Assembly (NCBI GenBank): GCA_029287455.1
Contig: JARFRB010000109.1
Span: forward strand, 1 to 61,182
Source of the DNA: Pelagibius litoralis
GTDB lineage: Bacteria > Pseudomonadota > Alphaproteobacteria > Kiloniellales > DSM-21159
Length of the DNA stretch: 61,182 nucleotides
Reading direction: 5' to 3'
Shown: piece by piece, positions 19,440 to 28,288 of the stretch
Numbering within the stretch: position 1 is the first letter of the stretch
Layout: every line of letters starts with the position of its first letter
The notes under the pieces: model-generated
What the model was told of the DNA's origin: nothing
Databases searched by the model: none
Seen by the model: the letters and a program-made list of their open reading frames with translations, nothing else
Position numbers and translations under genes: made by a program

Positions 19440-19607
19440 TCACTTCATCTTGGTTTCTTTGAACTCCACGTGCTTACGCACGACCGGATCGTATTTCCGG
19501 AAGGTCATCTTTTCGGTGATGTTCCGGGGATTCTTCTTGATCACGTAGAAGTACCCGGTATCAGCCGTGCTCTGCAGCTTGATCCACTGCGTGATGGGCT
19601 TGGCCAT
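19440..19607 (-). CDS. rpmG: 50S ribosomal protein L33
   Basis: The 55-residue protein reads [18 protein letters not shown], continues [11 protein letters not shown] and ends [12 protein letters not shown]. This is the full-length bacterial L33 pattern. It is the zinc-free form, since there are no cysteines at all. A Shine-Dalgarno sequence (AAGGAG) precedes the ATG, and a strong terminator follows. It lies in the same direction as the protease gene upstream. Confidence 0.95.
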   Translation of the reverse strand: MAKPITQWIKLQSTADTGYFYVIKKNPRNITEKMTFRKYDPVVRKHVEFKETKMK

Positions 19608-19689
19608 CGCCCTGCTCCTTCATCGAGGCGTCGTCTTTATAAGAGTGCGGAAAATTAGCGACTTCGAAGCTCAAGTCAAGCTTCCGCGC

Positions 19690-21297
19690 TTAATTCAGTT
19701 TCAAGGAGAGCTGGTCGCCGCTGCGTGCCGTATCGACCTGGCTGCCCTTGGCGCGGGCGAAGAGGTCGGGGTCCCCCAGCAGACGCTGGGCAATCTCGAC
19801 ATCGAACGCATTGTCGTCTTCGCGCAGCGGGCAGTTTAGGCGAAGCGCGGCTAGCGCCGCCTCATCCTCGGCACTGATGGCTGCTTGCTGAAGCGTTGAG
19901 GAAATCAGCAAGCTGCCCGAGTCGAGGTCACGCAGCGCTTGTTCGCGGCTGTCGACATTGCTCGTGCAGACGTCGGGCAAAATGCCCCGATGGTGCAGGG
20001 CATAGCCGGAGGGAGCATGGAAGCGCGCCCAGGTCAGGGTCAGTTCACCCTCGTTCGGCAGGCGCAAGACGGTTTGAACCGTGCCTTTGCCGAAGGAGTT
20101 GCTGCCTACGACAACGGCCCGGCCACTGTCCTGCAAAGCGGCCGCCACGATTTCCGAGGCCGATGCCGAGTTGCCGTTGACCAGAACGACCATCGGAACG
20201 GTGTCCAGGACCTCGTCCGAGCGGGCATCGAAGTACTGGTGGCTATCCGGGTGGCGTCCATGGGTTGAAACGATCCGGCCGTCGTCGACGAAGAGATCCG
20301 CCACGGAGACGGCTTGATCCAGCAGGCCGCCCGGATTGTCCCGCAGATCCAGGATGATTCCGTCCAGACGGCCGTTTTCGCGCTGACCCTCCACTTCCCT
20401 GAGCTTCTGGCGCAATGTGCGGGTGGTCGACTGATTGAATCCGCTGACTTTGATATAGGCGGAGCCGCCGTTCGCCCGGTAGCTCACCGTCTGCGGCACG
20501 ATGTGAGCGCGAACGACACTGATGTCGACAAGCTCGCTAACGTCGCGGCGCTGTACTTCCAGTGCCACCCGGGAGTCGAGCGGGCCGCGCAAACGACGGA
20601 CGACTTCGCGCTGGGACATGCCAGCGGCGGGGACGCCATCGATTGTCACGACAACGTCGCCATCTTGCATGCCTGAGCGTTGAGCCGGGGTTTCCTCCAT
20701 GACGGAGACGATCTTAACGCCCTCCGCGATGACCTGGATGCGCACGCCGATTCCGCCGAATCCGTCCCGGCCGGCCCGGTTCTCCCGTGCTTCCTCCCGG
20801 CCCGAGTAGCGGGAATAGGTATCAAGTTGGGAAATCATGCCGTCGAAAACGGTTTCGTAGATGGTCTCGGTCTTGGCCGCTCTCAGAGTTTCCGAGCGGG
20901 CCCGGCCCTCCCAAATCACAAGAGAAGTGACCCGCGCCCAGCCCTCGTTGTCGGTATCGCGGGGAGCATCGATCCGCGCCGCGATGTCGCCGTCCACTAG
21001 CAAGTGGACCTCATCTCCGCCGCGCGCCACATCTATCGAGGGGTCGATGGTGGATAGTTCGCCAAGGCCTGCGATCGCCAATTGGGAAGGCGGGACTTCC
21101 CGGATAAACACTGCCGAAACGTCTTGGTAGCCGGCCGAGAACATCCGCTGCGCCCGGGCTGTGTCGAACTCCTGGGGTGGTGCGACCGCATCGCTTCGGG
21201 CGCAGGAAATCAGCAGGAAGGCGAGGGAAACCACGACAACCCTTTGTCCAAGGCGCTCGCAGCTTCGTGTTAACCGGCCAAAACGCCTTTGAGACAT
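19690..21297 (-). CDS. carboxy-terminal processing protease (S41 family)
   Basis: The 535-residue protein is an envelope serine protease. It begins with a hydrophobic signal and lipobox (VVVVSLAFLLISC), so it is probably a lipoprotein. A PDZ domain lies at about residues 180-265 (GIGVRIQ to DVVVTIDGVPAAG). The S41 domain carries the Ser-Lys dyad: the serine in VNGNSASASEIV and the lysine in NSFGKGTVQT. These proteases trim C-terminal tails of periplasmic proteins. GGAG lies eleven bases before the start. The C-terminal 70 residues after the protease domain are not recognised. Confidence 0.9.
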   Translation of the reverse strand: MSQRRFGRLTRSCERLGQRVVVVSLAFLLISCARSDAVAPPQEFDTARAQRMFSAGYQDVSAVFIREVPPSQLAIAGLGELSTIDPSIDVARGGDEVHLLVDGDIAARIDAPRDTDNEGWARVTSLVIWEGRARSETLRAAKTETIYETVFDGMISQLDTYSRYSGREEARENRAGRDGFGGIGVRIQVIAEGVKIVSVMEETPAQRSGMQDGDVVVTIDGVPAAGMSQREVVRRLRGPLDSRVALEVQRRDVSELVDISVVRAHIVPQTVSYRANGGSAYIKVSGFNQSTTRTLRQKLREVEGQRENGRLDGIILDLRDNPGGLLDQAVSVADLFVDDGRIVSTHGRHPDSHQYFDARSDEVLDTVPMVVLVNGNSASASEIVAAALQDSGRAVVVGSNSFGKGTVQTVLRLPNEGELTLTWARFHAPSGYALHHRGILPDVCTSNVDSREQALRDLDSGSLLISSTLQQAAISAEDEAALAALRLNCPLREDDNAFDVEIAQRLLGDPDLFARAKGSQVDTARSGDQLSLKLN

Positions 21298-21393
21298 ATG
21301 AACGACGCTCCGTTTCGCGATGCGGCAGTATGCCGAAAATATCTAAAGTGTTACTTAAGCAAGGCATTCAGCCTTTCACTATCAATAATTTTA

Positions 21394-21407
21394 GGACCTG
21401 GTGGTCC
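21394..21407 (-). terminator. possible weak terminator after rnr
   Basis: A perfect five-pair hairpin (GGACC, loop of four, GGTCC) lies about 45 bases after the rnr stop and is followed on the reverse strand by TAAAATTATT. The T-run is poor, so termination is uncertain. Confidence 0.3.
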
Positions 21408-21449
21408 GGGTCAACTAAAAATCTGGTCTAAGATGATTGCGTAAGCTCT

Positions 21450-23735
21450 TCAACTTTTGCGCCGAGTGCCTTTTTGGCCCTTCCGAGGAACCGGTTTGCG
21501 TGAGGCCCGTGCGCCCCGTTTTCCCGTGGGTCCCGATGCGCGCCGGTTACCGGCCCGGAGGGGCTTGTCCGAAGTTCTAGGCTCTTCGCCATCCGGGTCG
21601 CGCAGGTTCAAGATGATCCCGCCCGTCAAGGGATCGGCTTCGGTCAAGGTGACAACCAGGTTTTGGCCCAGGTGGTACTCCCGGCCCCAGCGGCGTCCGA
21701 CAAGGCTGTGGCTGGCTTCGTCGTGCAGGTAATAATCTTCCGGCAGGGTTGAGATAGGGATCAGGCCGTCGGCGCCGGTGTCCTCCAAGGTGACGAAAAG
21801 GCCGAAGCGTGTAACGCCGTTGACCCGCCCGGTGAAGTCCGCACCGACCCGGTCTTTCAGGAAAGCGGCGGTCAGGCGGTTTACGGCGTCGCGTTCGGCC
21901 GCGGCGGCGCGCCGCTCCGTGTCCGAGATATGTTGGCCGATCTCCTCGAATTTCTCCTCCTGTCCGCCGGTCAGGCCGTCCGGGCCCAGCTTTAGGCCCC
22001 GGATCAAGGCCCGGTGGACCAAGAGGTCGGCGTAGCGGCGGATCGGCGAGGTGAAATGCGCGTAGCGGGGCAGGGCGAGGCCGAAGTGCCCGAGATTTTC
22101 GGGGCTGTAGACCGCCTGGGACTGCGCGCGCAGCACCAATTCGCTGACAAGGGCCGCGTGGTCGCCGCCGGCGACTTGAGCTAGCACTTGGGTGAAGATT
22201 TTCGGCCGCATAACCTGACCTTTTGCAAGCCGGACGCCAATTCCATCCAGGACGTCGCGCAAGGCGTCCACGCGTGCCTTGTCCGGGACGTCGTGGACGC
22301 GATACATGCAAGGCTGCTTCAGGCGCTCTAGTTCGCGCGCGGCGGCAACGTTTGCCGCGATCATGAATTCTTCGATGAGACGGTGGCTGTCCAGCCTTTG
22401 CCTGGGCTCAATGCCGAGGATCTGACCCGCTTCGGACATCAGCACCCGGCGCTCGGGAATGTCGAGGTCCAAGGTGCCGCGCTTCTCCCTTGCCAGGAGC
22501 AGAGAATCGAAGGCCCCGTAAAGAGGCGCGATAACCTGCTCCAACAGGGGCCTCGCGGTTTCGTCCGGCTCGCCGTCACGTGCGGCTTGCACCTGCTCGT
22601 AGGTCAAGCGAGCAGCCGAGTGCATCAAGCCGCGTTCGAAGCGGTGGCGCCGGATTTCTCCCTCCGCGTCGATCCAGAGGTGGGCGGCAAGGCAGCCGCG
22701 CTCTTCATCCGGGCGCAGGGAACACCAGCCGTTCGATAAGGCCTCGGGCAGCATAGGCACCACCCGGTCGGGGAAATAGGCGGAGTTGCCGCGGCTATAG
22801 GCCGCGCGATCCAGGGCACTGTCCGGCCGTACGTAGTGGGCCACGTCCGCGATGGCGACCACCAGGTGCCAGCCGCCGGGTCCCGCGCTTTGGCTTTCGG
22901 GTTCCGCGAAAACAGCGTCGTCGAAGTCGCGCGCGTCCGCGCCGTCGATGGTTACCAGCGGCAAATCGCGCAGGTCCGCGCGGCTATCCAGCGTCGCGGG
23001 GCCGGCGCTTTCGGCTTCGGAGAGGGCCTTATCCGGAAACTCCGTCGGCAAGCCGTGTTCGTGGATGGCGATTAGGCTGAGTGCTCGATGGTTATCCAAA
23101 CCGCCAAGCCGCTCGACGACCTTGGCTTCCTTTTCGCCCAGCCGGGGATGGTGGGGCTTGACCTCCGCGAGAACCAGCTCGCCGGGCTCCGCCCCCATGC
23201 TGTCGGCGCTGCGCAGAATGTAATCGGACTTGGCGCGCTTATCCGTAGGCTTCAGCCGCCCTCCGCGGGCAACCCTCTCGTAAATGCCCAGGACTTGTCT
23301 CGGCCCAGCGCCCAGGCGGCGGATGACCTTGCCCTCGTAGCCCTCCTCGCCCAGGAAGCGCAGCTTGGCCAGCACGCGCTCGCCCACGGCGAGAGCGCTG
23401 CGATCGGAGGAAGGGGAGGCCATGTAGATTCGTGGTGGCGGGGTTTCGCTGTCCCAGCGGGCCGGTCTGGCAAGCAGTTCTCCGTCCTCGTCCAGCCCGG
23501 CGATTTCGACGACGGTGACCGCAGGCAGCCGGCCCCGCGCACCGACCCGGCGCTTCTCGCCGCGCTCAAGGCGCCCTTCGCCGCGAAGTTCCTCGATCAT
23601 CTGCTTCAGGGCGCGTCGATCCCCGCCCGAGACCTGAAAGGCCCTGGCGATCTCCCGCTTTCCGACCGGGACAGGGCTGTCCTGAACGAAGCGAAGGATC
23701 TCTTCCTTTGTCGGCAGGGGCGCTTTCTTGGCCAC
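21450..23735 (-). CDS. rnr: ribonuclease R
   Basis: RNase R is a processive 3'-to-5' exoribonuclease that degrades structured RNA. The 761-residue protein has an N-terminal winged-helix-like domain (ILRFVQDSPVPVGKREIARAF), cold-shock domains at about 80-240, and the RNB catalytic domain starting at LVTIDGADARDFDDAV, whose aspartates bind magnesium. An S1 domain (RVGADFTGRVNGVTRFGLFV) and a basic tail rich in Arg and Lys follow. It starts ten bases after topA and is probably in one operon with it. Confidence 0.95.
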   Translation of the reverse strand: MAKKAPLPTKEEILRFVQDSPVPVGKREIARAFQVSGGDRRALKQMIEELRGEGRLERGEKRRVGARGRLPAVTVVEIAGLDEDGELLARPARWDSETPPPRIYMASPSSDRSALAVGERVLAKLRFLGEEGYEGKVIRRLGAGPRQVLGIYERVARGGRLKPTDKRAKSDYILRSADSMGAEPGELVLAEVKPHHPRLGEKEAKVVERLGGLDNHRALSLIAIHEHGLPTEFPDKALSEAESAGPATLDSRADLRDLPLVTIDGADARDFDDAVFAEPESQSAGPGGWHLVVAIADVAHYVRPDSALDRAAYSRGNSAYFPDRVVPMLPEALSNGWCSLRPDEERGCLAAHLWIDAEGEIRRHRFERGLMHSAARLTYEQVQAARDGEPDETARPLLEQVIAPLYGAFDSLLLAREKRGTLDLDIPERRVLMSEAGQILGIEPRQRLDSHRLIEEFMIAANVAAARELERLKQPCMYRVHDVPDKARVDALRDVLDGIGVRLAKGQVMRPKIFTQVLAQVAGGDHAALVSELVLRAQSQAVYSPENLGHFGLALPRYAHFTSPIRRYADLLVHRALIRGLKLGPDGLTGGQEEKFEEIGQHISDTERRAAAAERDAVNRLTAAFLKDRVGADFTGRVNGVTRFGLFVTLEDTGADGLIPISTLPEDYYLHDEASHSLVGRRWGREYHLGQNLVVTLTEADPLTGGIILNLRDPDGEEPRTSDKPLRAGNRRASGPTGKRGARASRKPVPRKGQKGTRRKS

Positions 23736-23744
23736 GGCGCGGCG

Positions 23745-26372
23745 CTAACCGGCCTCCAGTTTCGCGGCCGCTTTGTTGGCACTGGGCTTCTTGGCGGTGG
23801 ACTTCTTGGCCGCCGGCTTCTTCGTGGAGGCCTTCTTCGTAGTCTTCTTGGCCCCTTTTTTCGCGGCCTGGGCGTTCAGTATCTCAACGGCCTGTTCCAT
23901 CGTCACCGCGTCACTCTCGACCGAGCGCGGTAGCGAGGCATTGAGCCGGCCGTGCTTCAAGTAAGGGCCATAGCGGCCTTTGTGGAGCGTCACGGGTTCG
24001 CCGTCGCTGGGGTGCGGCCCGAGCGTTCTAAGCGGCTCCGCCTTGCGCGGCGCCTGAGCGAGGAGATCCACCGCCCGGTTGAGGCCGATATGCAAGACAT
24101 CCTCGTCCGACGGGATGGACTTATAGGTGGGTCCGCGCTTGACATAGGGCCCATAGCGTCCGATGCCGGCCGTGATCTCGCTGCCTTCGTGGTGGCCCAG
24201 CGAGCGGGGAAGGCTCAGAAGCTTGATCGCCGTCTGAAGGCCAAGATCCTCCGCCGTGTAGCCGGGGGGTAGGGAGACGCGCTTGGGCTTTTCTCCCTTG
24301 GCTTCGGCGTCACCAAGCTGAACGTAAATTCCAAACGGCCCTTTTCTCAGGGTAACGTCCAGTCCGCTTTGCGGATCCTGGCCTAGAACTCTCGGCTGAT
24401 TCGCCAGGTCCGCCGTGGCGTCCTCGCCGTCGCCCTCTCCCGGCACGGCGAGCGGCTTGGTGAAGCGGCAGTCGGGGTAATTGGAGCATCCGATGAATCC
24501 GCCCGAGCGGCCCAGGCGAAGTCCTAGGCGCCCCTCGCCGCAGGCCGGGCAGCGTCGCGGATCCTTGTCCGGCTCATCGGAATTTCGCGGGAAAAAGTGG
24601 GGGCCTAGAACCTCGTCCAAGGTATCGATCACATTGGTGATGCGCAGTTCCTTGGTGCCGTCGATCGCTTGGCTGAAGGCTTCCCAGAATCGGCGCAAAA
24701 CGCTGCGCCAGTCAATTCGGCCGCCCGACACATCGTCGAGTTCTTCTTCCAGCTTCGCCGTGAAATCGTATTGCACGTAGCGTTCGAAGAAGCTGGAAAG
24801 AAAGGCGGTGACCAGCCGGCCGCGATCCTGCGGCAAGAAGCGGCGCTTCTCGAGTGTGACGTAGTCCCGGTCCTGCAGCACTTGCAGAATCGAGGCGTAG
24901 GTGGAGGGTCGGCCAATGCCAAGCTCTTCCAGCCGTTTCACCAGGCTCGCTTCACTGTAGCGCGGGGGCGGTTGGGTGAAGTGCTGTTGCGGGACAACGC
25001 GCTCGCGGTTCAAGTCCTGGCCGTGCTCAAGGCGGGGCAGGCGGGCCTCGCCGTCGTCCGGTTCACCGCCGTTGTCGTCCCGGCCTTCCTGATAGAGCTT
25101 GTAATAGCCGTCGAAGGCCACCGTGGTGCCGGTGGCGCGCAGCATCGCCGCATCCCGATCGACCGCCACGTCGACCGTGACTTGATCGAGCAAGGCACTT
25201 TCCATCTGGCTTGCCAGCGCTCGCTTCCAGATCAGTTCGTACAGACGGGCCTCGTCGGAGGGAAGGTGGTGGCGCATGTCAGATGGTTGGCGCGTGAAAT
25301 CGGTTGGCCGGATCGCCTCGTGGGCCTCTTGGGCATTCTTTGCCTTGGACTTGTAAATCCGCGGAGCGTCCGGCAGATAGCGGTCGCCGAAGGTCGAGGA
25401 GACCAGCCTGCGCGCTCCCGACACCGCCTCGTTGGACATGCTGACGCCATCGGTCCGCATGTAGGTGATAAGGCCAAGGGTCTCGCCGCCAATATCAAAA
25501 CCTTCGTAAAGCTTCTGTGCCACTCGCATGGTTTGCGTGGCGCCGAATCCAAGCTTGCGCGAGGCCTCCTGCTGCAGGGTCGAGGTAGTGAAGGGCGGTT
25601 GCGGGTTGCGTTTGACCTGTTTTTTCTCGATCGACTCGACGGTGAAGCTCCGCGCGGCCTCCAGCAACCTGACCGCTTCTGTGGCCTTCGCTTCGCTGTC
25701 GAGGTCGAACTTGTCCAGCTTGCGGCCCCCAAAACGCGTCAGCCGCGTTTCGAAGCTCACTGTATCGACCCCTTTGAGAAAGGCCGCGACCGTCCAATAT
25801 TCGCGGGGCTTAAAGGTTTCGATCTCCGCTTCGCGCTCGCAGATTAGGCGCAGGGCCACCGACTGCACGCGCCCGGCCGACTTGCTTCCGGGCAACTTGC
25901 GCCAGAGCACCGGCGACAGCGTGAACCCCACAAGGTAGTCGAGGGCGCGCCGAGCGAGATAAGCGTCGATAAGCTCCTGATTGAGGTCGCGCGGATGCTT
26001 GAAGGCATCCACCACGGCGTTCTTCGTGATCTCGTTGAAGACCACGCGCTTGACCGGCTTGTCCTTGAGGGCTTTGCGCTTCTTCAACTCGTCGATGATG
26101 TGCCAGGAGATGGCCTCGCCCTCCCGATCCGGGTCGGTTGCGAGGTAGAGCTGGTCGGCGTTGCGGACCGCCTGGGCGATTTCCTTCAGCCGCTTCTCGC
26201 CGCGCGGATCGACTTCCCAGGCCATGGCGAAGTCTTGCTCCGGATCGACGGAGCCGTCCTTGGCCGGAAGGTCCCGGACGTGGCCATAGCTGGCGAGAAC
26301 TTGAAAGTCCGGTCCAAGGTACTTGTTGATTGTCTTGGCTTTCGCCGGAGATTCGACGACGACGACATGCAT
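23745..26372 (-). CDS. topA: DNA topoisomerase I
   Basis: The 875-residue type IA topoisomerase relaxes negative supercoils. The Toprim domain starts HVVVVESPAKAKTI and contains DPDREGEA. The catalytic tyrosine is Tyr304 in TYMRTDGVS. One C-terminal zinc ribbon (CPACGEGRLGLR to CSNYPDC) is followed by TopA C-terminal repeats (GRYGPYVKRG, GRYGPYLKHG) and a Lys/Ala-rich tail (KKTTKKASTKKPAAKK). I start at the ATG at 26372, where the family N terminus begins; an upstream in-frame start at 26426 adds 18 atypical residues. The winged-helix tail of dprA ends at 26427. Confidence 0.96.
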   Translation of the reverse strand: MHVVVVESPAKAKTINKYLGPDFQVLASYGHVRDLPAKDGSVDPEQDFAMAWEVDPRGEKRLKEIAQAVRNADQLYLATDPDREGEAISWHIIDELKKRKALKDKPVKRVVFNEITKNAVVDAFKHPRDLNQELIDAYLARRALDYLVGFTLSPVLWRKLPGSKSAGRVQSVALRLICEREAEIETFKPREYWTVAAFLKGVDTVSFETRLTRFGGRKLDKFDLDSEAKATEAVRLLEAARSFTVESIEKKQVKRNPQPPFTTSTLQQEASRKLGFGATQTMRVAQKLYEGFDIGGETLGLITYMRTDGVSMSNEAVSGARRLVSSTFGDRYLPDAPRIYKSKAKNAQEAHEAIRPTDFTRQPSDMRHHLPSDEARLYELIWKRALASQMESALLDQVTVDVAVDRDAAMLRATGTTVAFDGYYKLYQEGRDDNGGEPDDGEARLPRLEHGQDLNRERVVPQQHFTQPPPRYSEASLVKRLEELGIGRPSTYASILQVLQDRDYVTLEKRRFLPQDRGRLVTAFLSSFFERYVQYDFTAKLEEELDDVSGGRIDWRSVLRRFWEAFSQAIDGTKELRITNVIDTLDEVLGPHFFPRNSDEPDKDPRRCPACGEGRLGLRLGRSGGFIGCSNYPDCRFTKPLAVPGEGDGEDATADLANQPRVLGQDPQSGLDVTLRKGPFGIYVQLGDAEAKGEKPKRVSLPPGYTAEDLGLQTAIKLLSLPRSLGHHEGSEITAGIGRYGPYVKRGPTYKSIPSDEDVLHIGLNRAVDLLAQAPRKAEPLRTLGPHPSDGEPVTLHKGRYGPYLKHGRLNASLPRSVESDAVTMEQAVEILNAQAAKKGAKKTTKKASTKKPAAKKSTAKKPSANKAAAKLEAG

Positions 26373-26426
26373 GGTCAAGCGGCGAGTCTTCCTCGTTTCA
26401 GCGACTGATTCGGCGGTGCTCGCCAC

Positions 26427-26609
26427 TCAGGCGTCTGGGTCCATCAAAAGCGAAACGCGATTGCCGGGGTGGCGTTGAACGCGGTCCGCGAACTCCAGCT
26501 CGAGCAGCAGATACCTGACGAGCGCTGAAGAGAATTGGCATTGCCGTATGAGTTCGTCAACAGGCGTTGGACTGGGGCCAAGCAGTTCAAGCAGCGTCCG
26601 CATGGCTTG
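26427..26609 (-). pseudogene. DprA winged-helix domain beyond an in-frame TAG
   Basis: Directly after the dprA TAG (26612-26610) the same frame continues for 60 codons to a TGA at 26427. It reads QAMRTLLELLGPSPTPVDEL, then LVRYLLLELEFADRVQRHPG and NRVSLLMDPDA. This is the C-terminal DprA winged-helix domain of proteobacterial DprA proteins. It is either lost to a nonsense mutation, made by readthrough, or initiated separately at its internal ATG (26603). No ribosome-binding site is evident for the last option. Confidence 0.8.
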
Positions 26610-27563
26610 CTAGACTTCGGTTTCGCTGGGAATCCAGGGCGCTGTGTCGTCGAAATCCCCGAAGTCGGGCTCACCCAAGGGCCGGCTTTGCTGCGCGATC
26701 GCGCGCACGACGTCCTCCCCGCTTTCCACCAAGGTGGCGCCTTGCCGCAAAAGGTCGTTACAGCCGCGCGCCCTGGGGTCCAGCGGCGAGCCGGGTACGG
26801 CCATGACCTCGCGGCCCTGCTCGTTGGCGAAGCGCGCGGTGATCAGGGAACCGGAGCGCATGGCGGCTTCGATGACGACGACCCCAAGCGAAAGCCCCGA
26901 GATAATTCGGTTGCGGCGCGGAAAGTGCCGGGCTTGGGGTTCGGTCCCTAATGGCAGCTCACCAATTAGCAAGCCGCGCGAGCGCAAATCCTCGTGTAAG
27001 GCTTCGTTCTCAGGTGGATAAATGACGTCGAGGCCGCCAGCTAGAACGGCCGCGGTCGCGGCCTCCAAAGCCCCAATGTGCGCGGCGGTATCGATCCCCC
27101 GGGCCATTCCCGAAACCACCAGGAAACCCTCTTGAGCCAGTTCGCGTGACAGGGAGTCGGCGAGCTTTCGCCCATTCAGCGAAGCGTTTCGCGCCCCGAC
27201 CAGGGCGATGCAGGGCCGAGTCAACAGATGCTCGTTTCCCGCCAGCATCAGGAGGGGTGGGGCGTCGTCGATGGCGGCCAGGGCGAGGGGGTAATCCGGC
27301 TCGACGAGCCCGAGATAGCGGGCACCAAAGCGTTCGATCTGGGCCAACTCCCGTTCGGCGGCAGCGGCGGAAGGAATACGCAGCGGCCGCACGCGCCGAC
27401 CCCGGCGCGCGATCTCGGGCAAGGCGTCGAGTGCGCCGTCCGCGGAGCCGAACCGGGCCAGAAGCTCCCGAAAAGTGACCGGTCCCACGCCCTCTGTCCG
27501 AATCAGCCGCAGCCAGGAAACTCGCTCCTTGCTCGACAGCGGATGGGTTCGGGCGGCACACAT
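26610..27563 (-). CDS. dprA: DNA-processing protein DprA, ends at in-frame TAG
   Basis: DprA binds incoming single-stranded DNA and loads RecA during transformation. The 317 residues contain an N-terminal SAM-like helical segment (ERVSWLRLIRTEGVGPVTFREL) and the Rossmann-like domain, with CIALVGARNAS, VVSGMARGIDTAAHIGAL, GGLDVIYPPEN, FPRRNRIISGLS and EAAMRSGSLITA. The frame ends in TAG after WIPSETEV. The usual winged-helix domain follows in the same frame. I chose ATG 27563 because the family N terminus begins there, downstream of the plsY stop. DprA proteins without the winged helix exist and work, so this protein may still be functional. Confidence 0.88.
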   Translation of the reverse strand: MCAARTHPLSSKERVSWLRLIRTEGVGPVTFRELLARFGSADGALDALPEIARRGRRVRPLRIPSAAAAERELAQIERFGARYLGLVEPDYPLALAAIDDAPPLLMLAGNEHLLTRPCIALVGARNASLNGRKLADSLSRELAQEGFLVVSGMARGIDTAAHIGALEAATAAVLAGGLDVIYPPENEALHEDLRSRGLLIGELPLGTEPQARHFPRRNRIISGLSLGVVVIEAAMRSGSLITARFANEQGREVMAVPGSPLDPRARGCNDLLRQGATLVESGEDVVRAIAQQSRPLGEPDFGDFDDTAPWIPSETEV

Positions 27564-27594
27564 GCTGCCACCATTAATAGTTGTTATGGTTTCG

Positions 27595-28242
27595 TCAAGG
27601 CTCGCTGGGGCGGTCTTGGGCGTCGGCCTTGCGGCCGATCTTGCTTTCCTGTCCGCGTATGAGGCGGCCAATGTTATCGCGATGACGCAGCCATAGAAGG
27701 ACGGCAAGCGCGGCGGAGAACTCGACGATCTGCAAATCCTGGGTCAAGGGCCAGGCCATCAAGGGGGCGGCCAAGCTGGCCAGCAAGGCGGCGAGAGAAG
27801 AGTAGCGGGTAACCGCCGCGACCAATAGCCAGACCAGGCAAACGCCTAGCCCCACCGGCCAGGCCACGCCCAGCAAGGTGCCGATGCTTGTGGCGACCCC
27901 TTTGCCTCCGCGTAATCCCAGCCAGATCGGGAAGTTGTGGCCCAAGACCGCACCGAAGCCCGCGGCTAGCATGACATCGGGGCCGAAGAAATAATTCCCG
28001 ATCAGCGCGGCCGCGGCGCCCTTGCCCCCGTCCAGAAGCAGCGTGGCCGCCGCCAGGTCCTTGCGGCCGGTGCGCAGGACGTTGGTGGCGCCGATGTTGC
28101 CGGATCCGATTCGGCGAACGTCGCCCATTCCCGCGAGCCGCGTGAGCAAAAGCCCAAAGGGAATTGATCCCAAGAGATATCCGCCTGCCAAGGCACCGAG
28201 CAGGTAGGGCCAGGCAAATTCCCAGGATATAGGATCGGGCAT
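27595..28242 (-). CDS. plsY: glycerol-3-phosphate acyltransferase PlsY
   Basis: PlsY acylates glycerol 3-phosphate from acyl phosphate, the first step of phospholipid synthesis. The 215-residue protein has about five membrane segments and the three conserved loops: [24 protein letters not shown] with DGGKGAAA, and [19 protein letters not shown] chose ATG 28242 over an upstream GTG because AAGG lies eleven bases before it. It sits in the pyrC-plsY-dprA-topA run. Confidence 0.95.
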   Translation of the reverse strand: MPDPISWEFAWPYLLGALAGGYLLGSIPFGLLLTRLAGMGDVRRIGSGNIGATNVLRTGRKDLAAATLLLDGGKGAAAALIGNYFFGPDVMLAAGFGAVLGHNFPIWLGLRGGKGVATSIGTLLGVAWPVGLGVCLVWLLVAAVTRYSSLAALLASLAAPLMAWPLTQDLQIVEFSAALAVLLWLRHRDNIGRLIRGQESKIGRKADAQDRPSEP

Positions 28243-28288
28243 GAGGAGCCGCACCTTTACGATGAACTCGATCTAGGCCTTTGCAGGC

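Noticed and set aside
24669-25847. Forward frame of 392 codons opposite topA.
   Set aside because: It is antisense to the topoisomerase catalytic core and has no conserved motifs.
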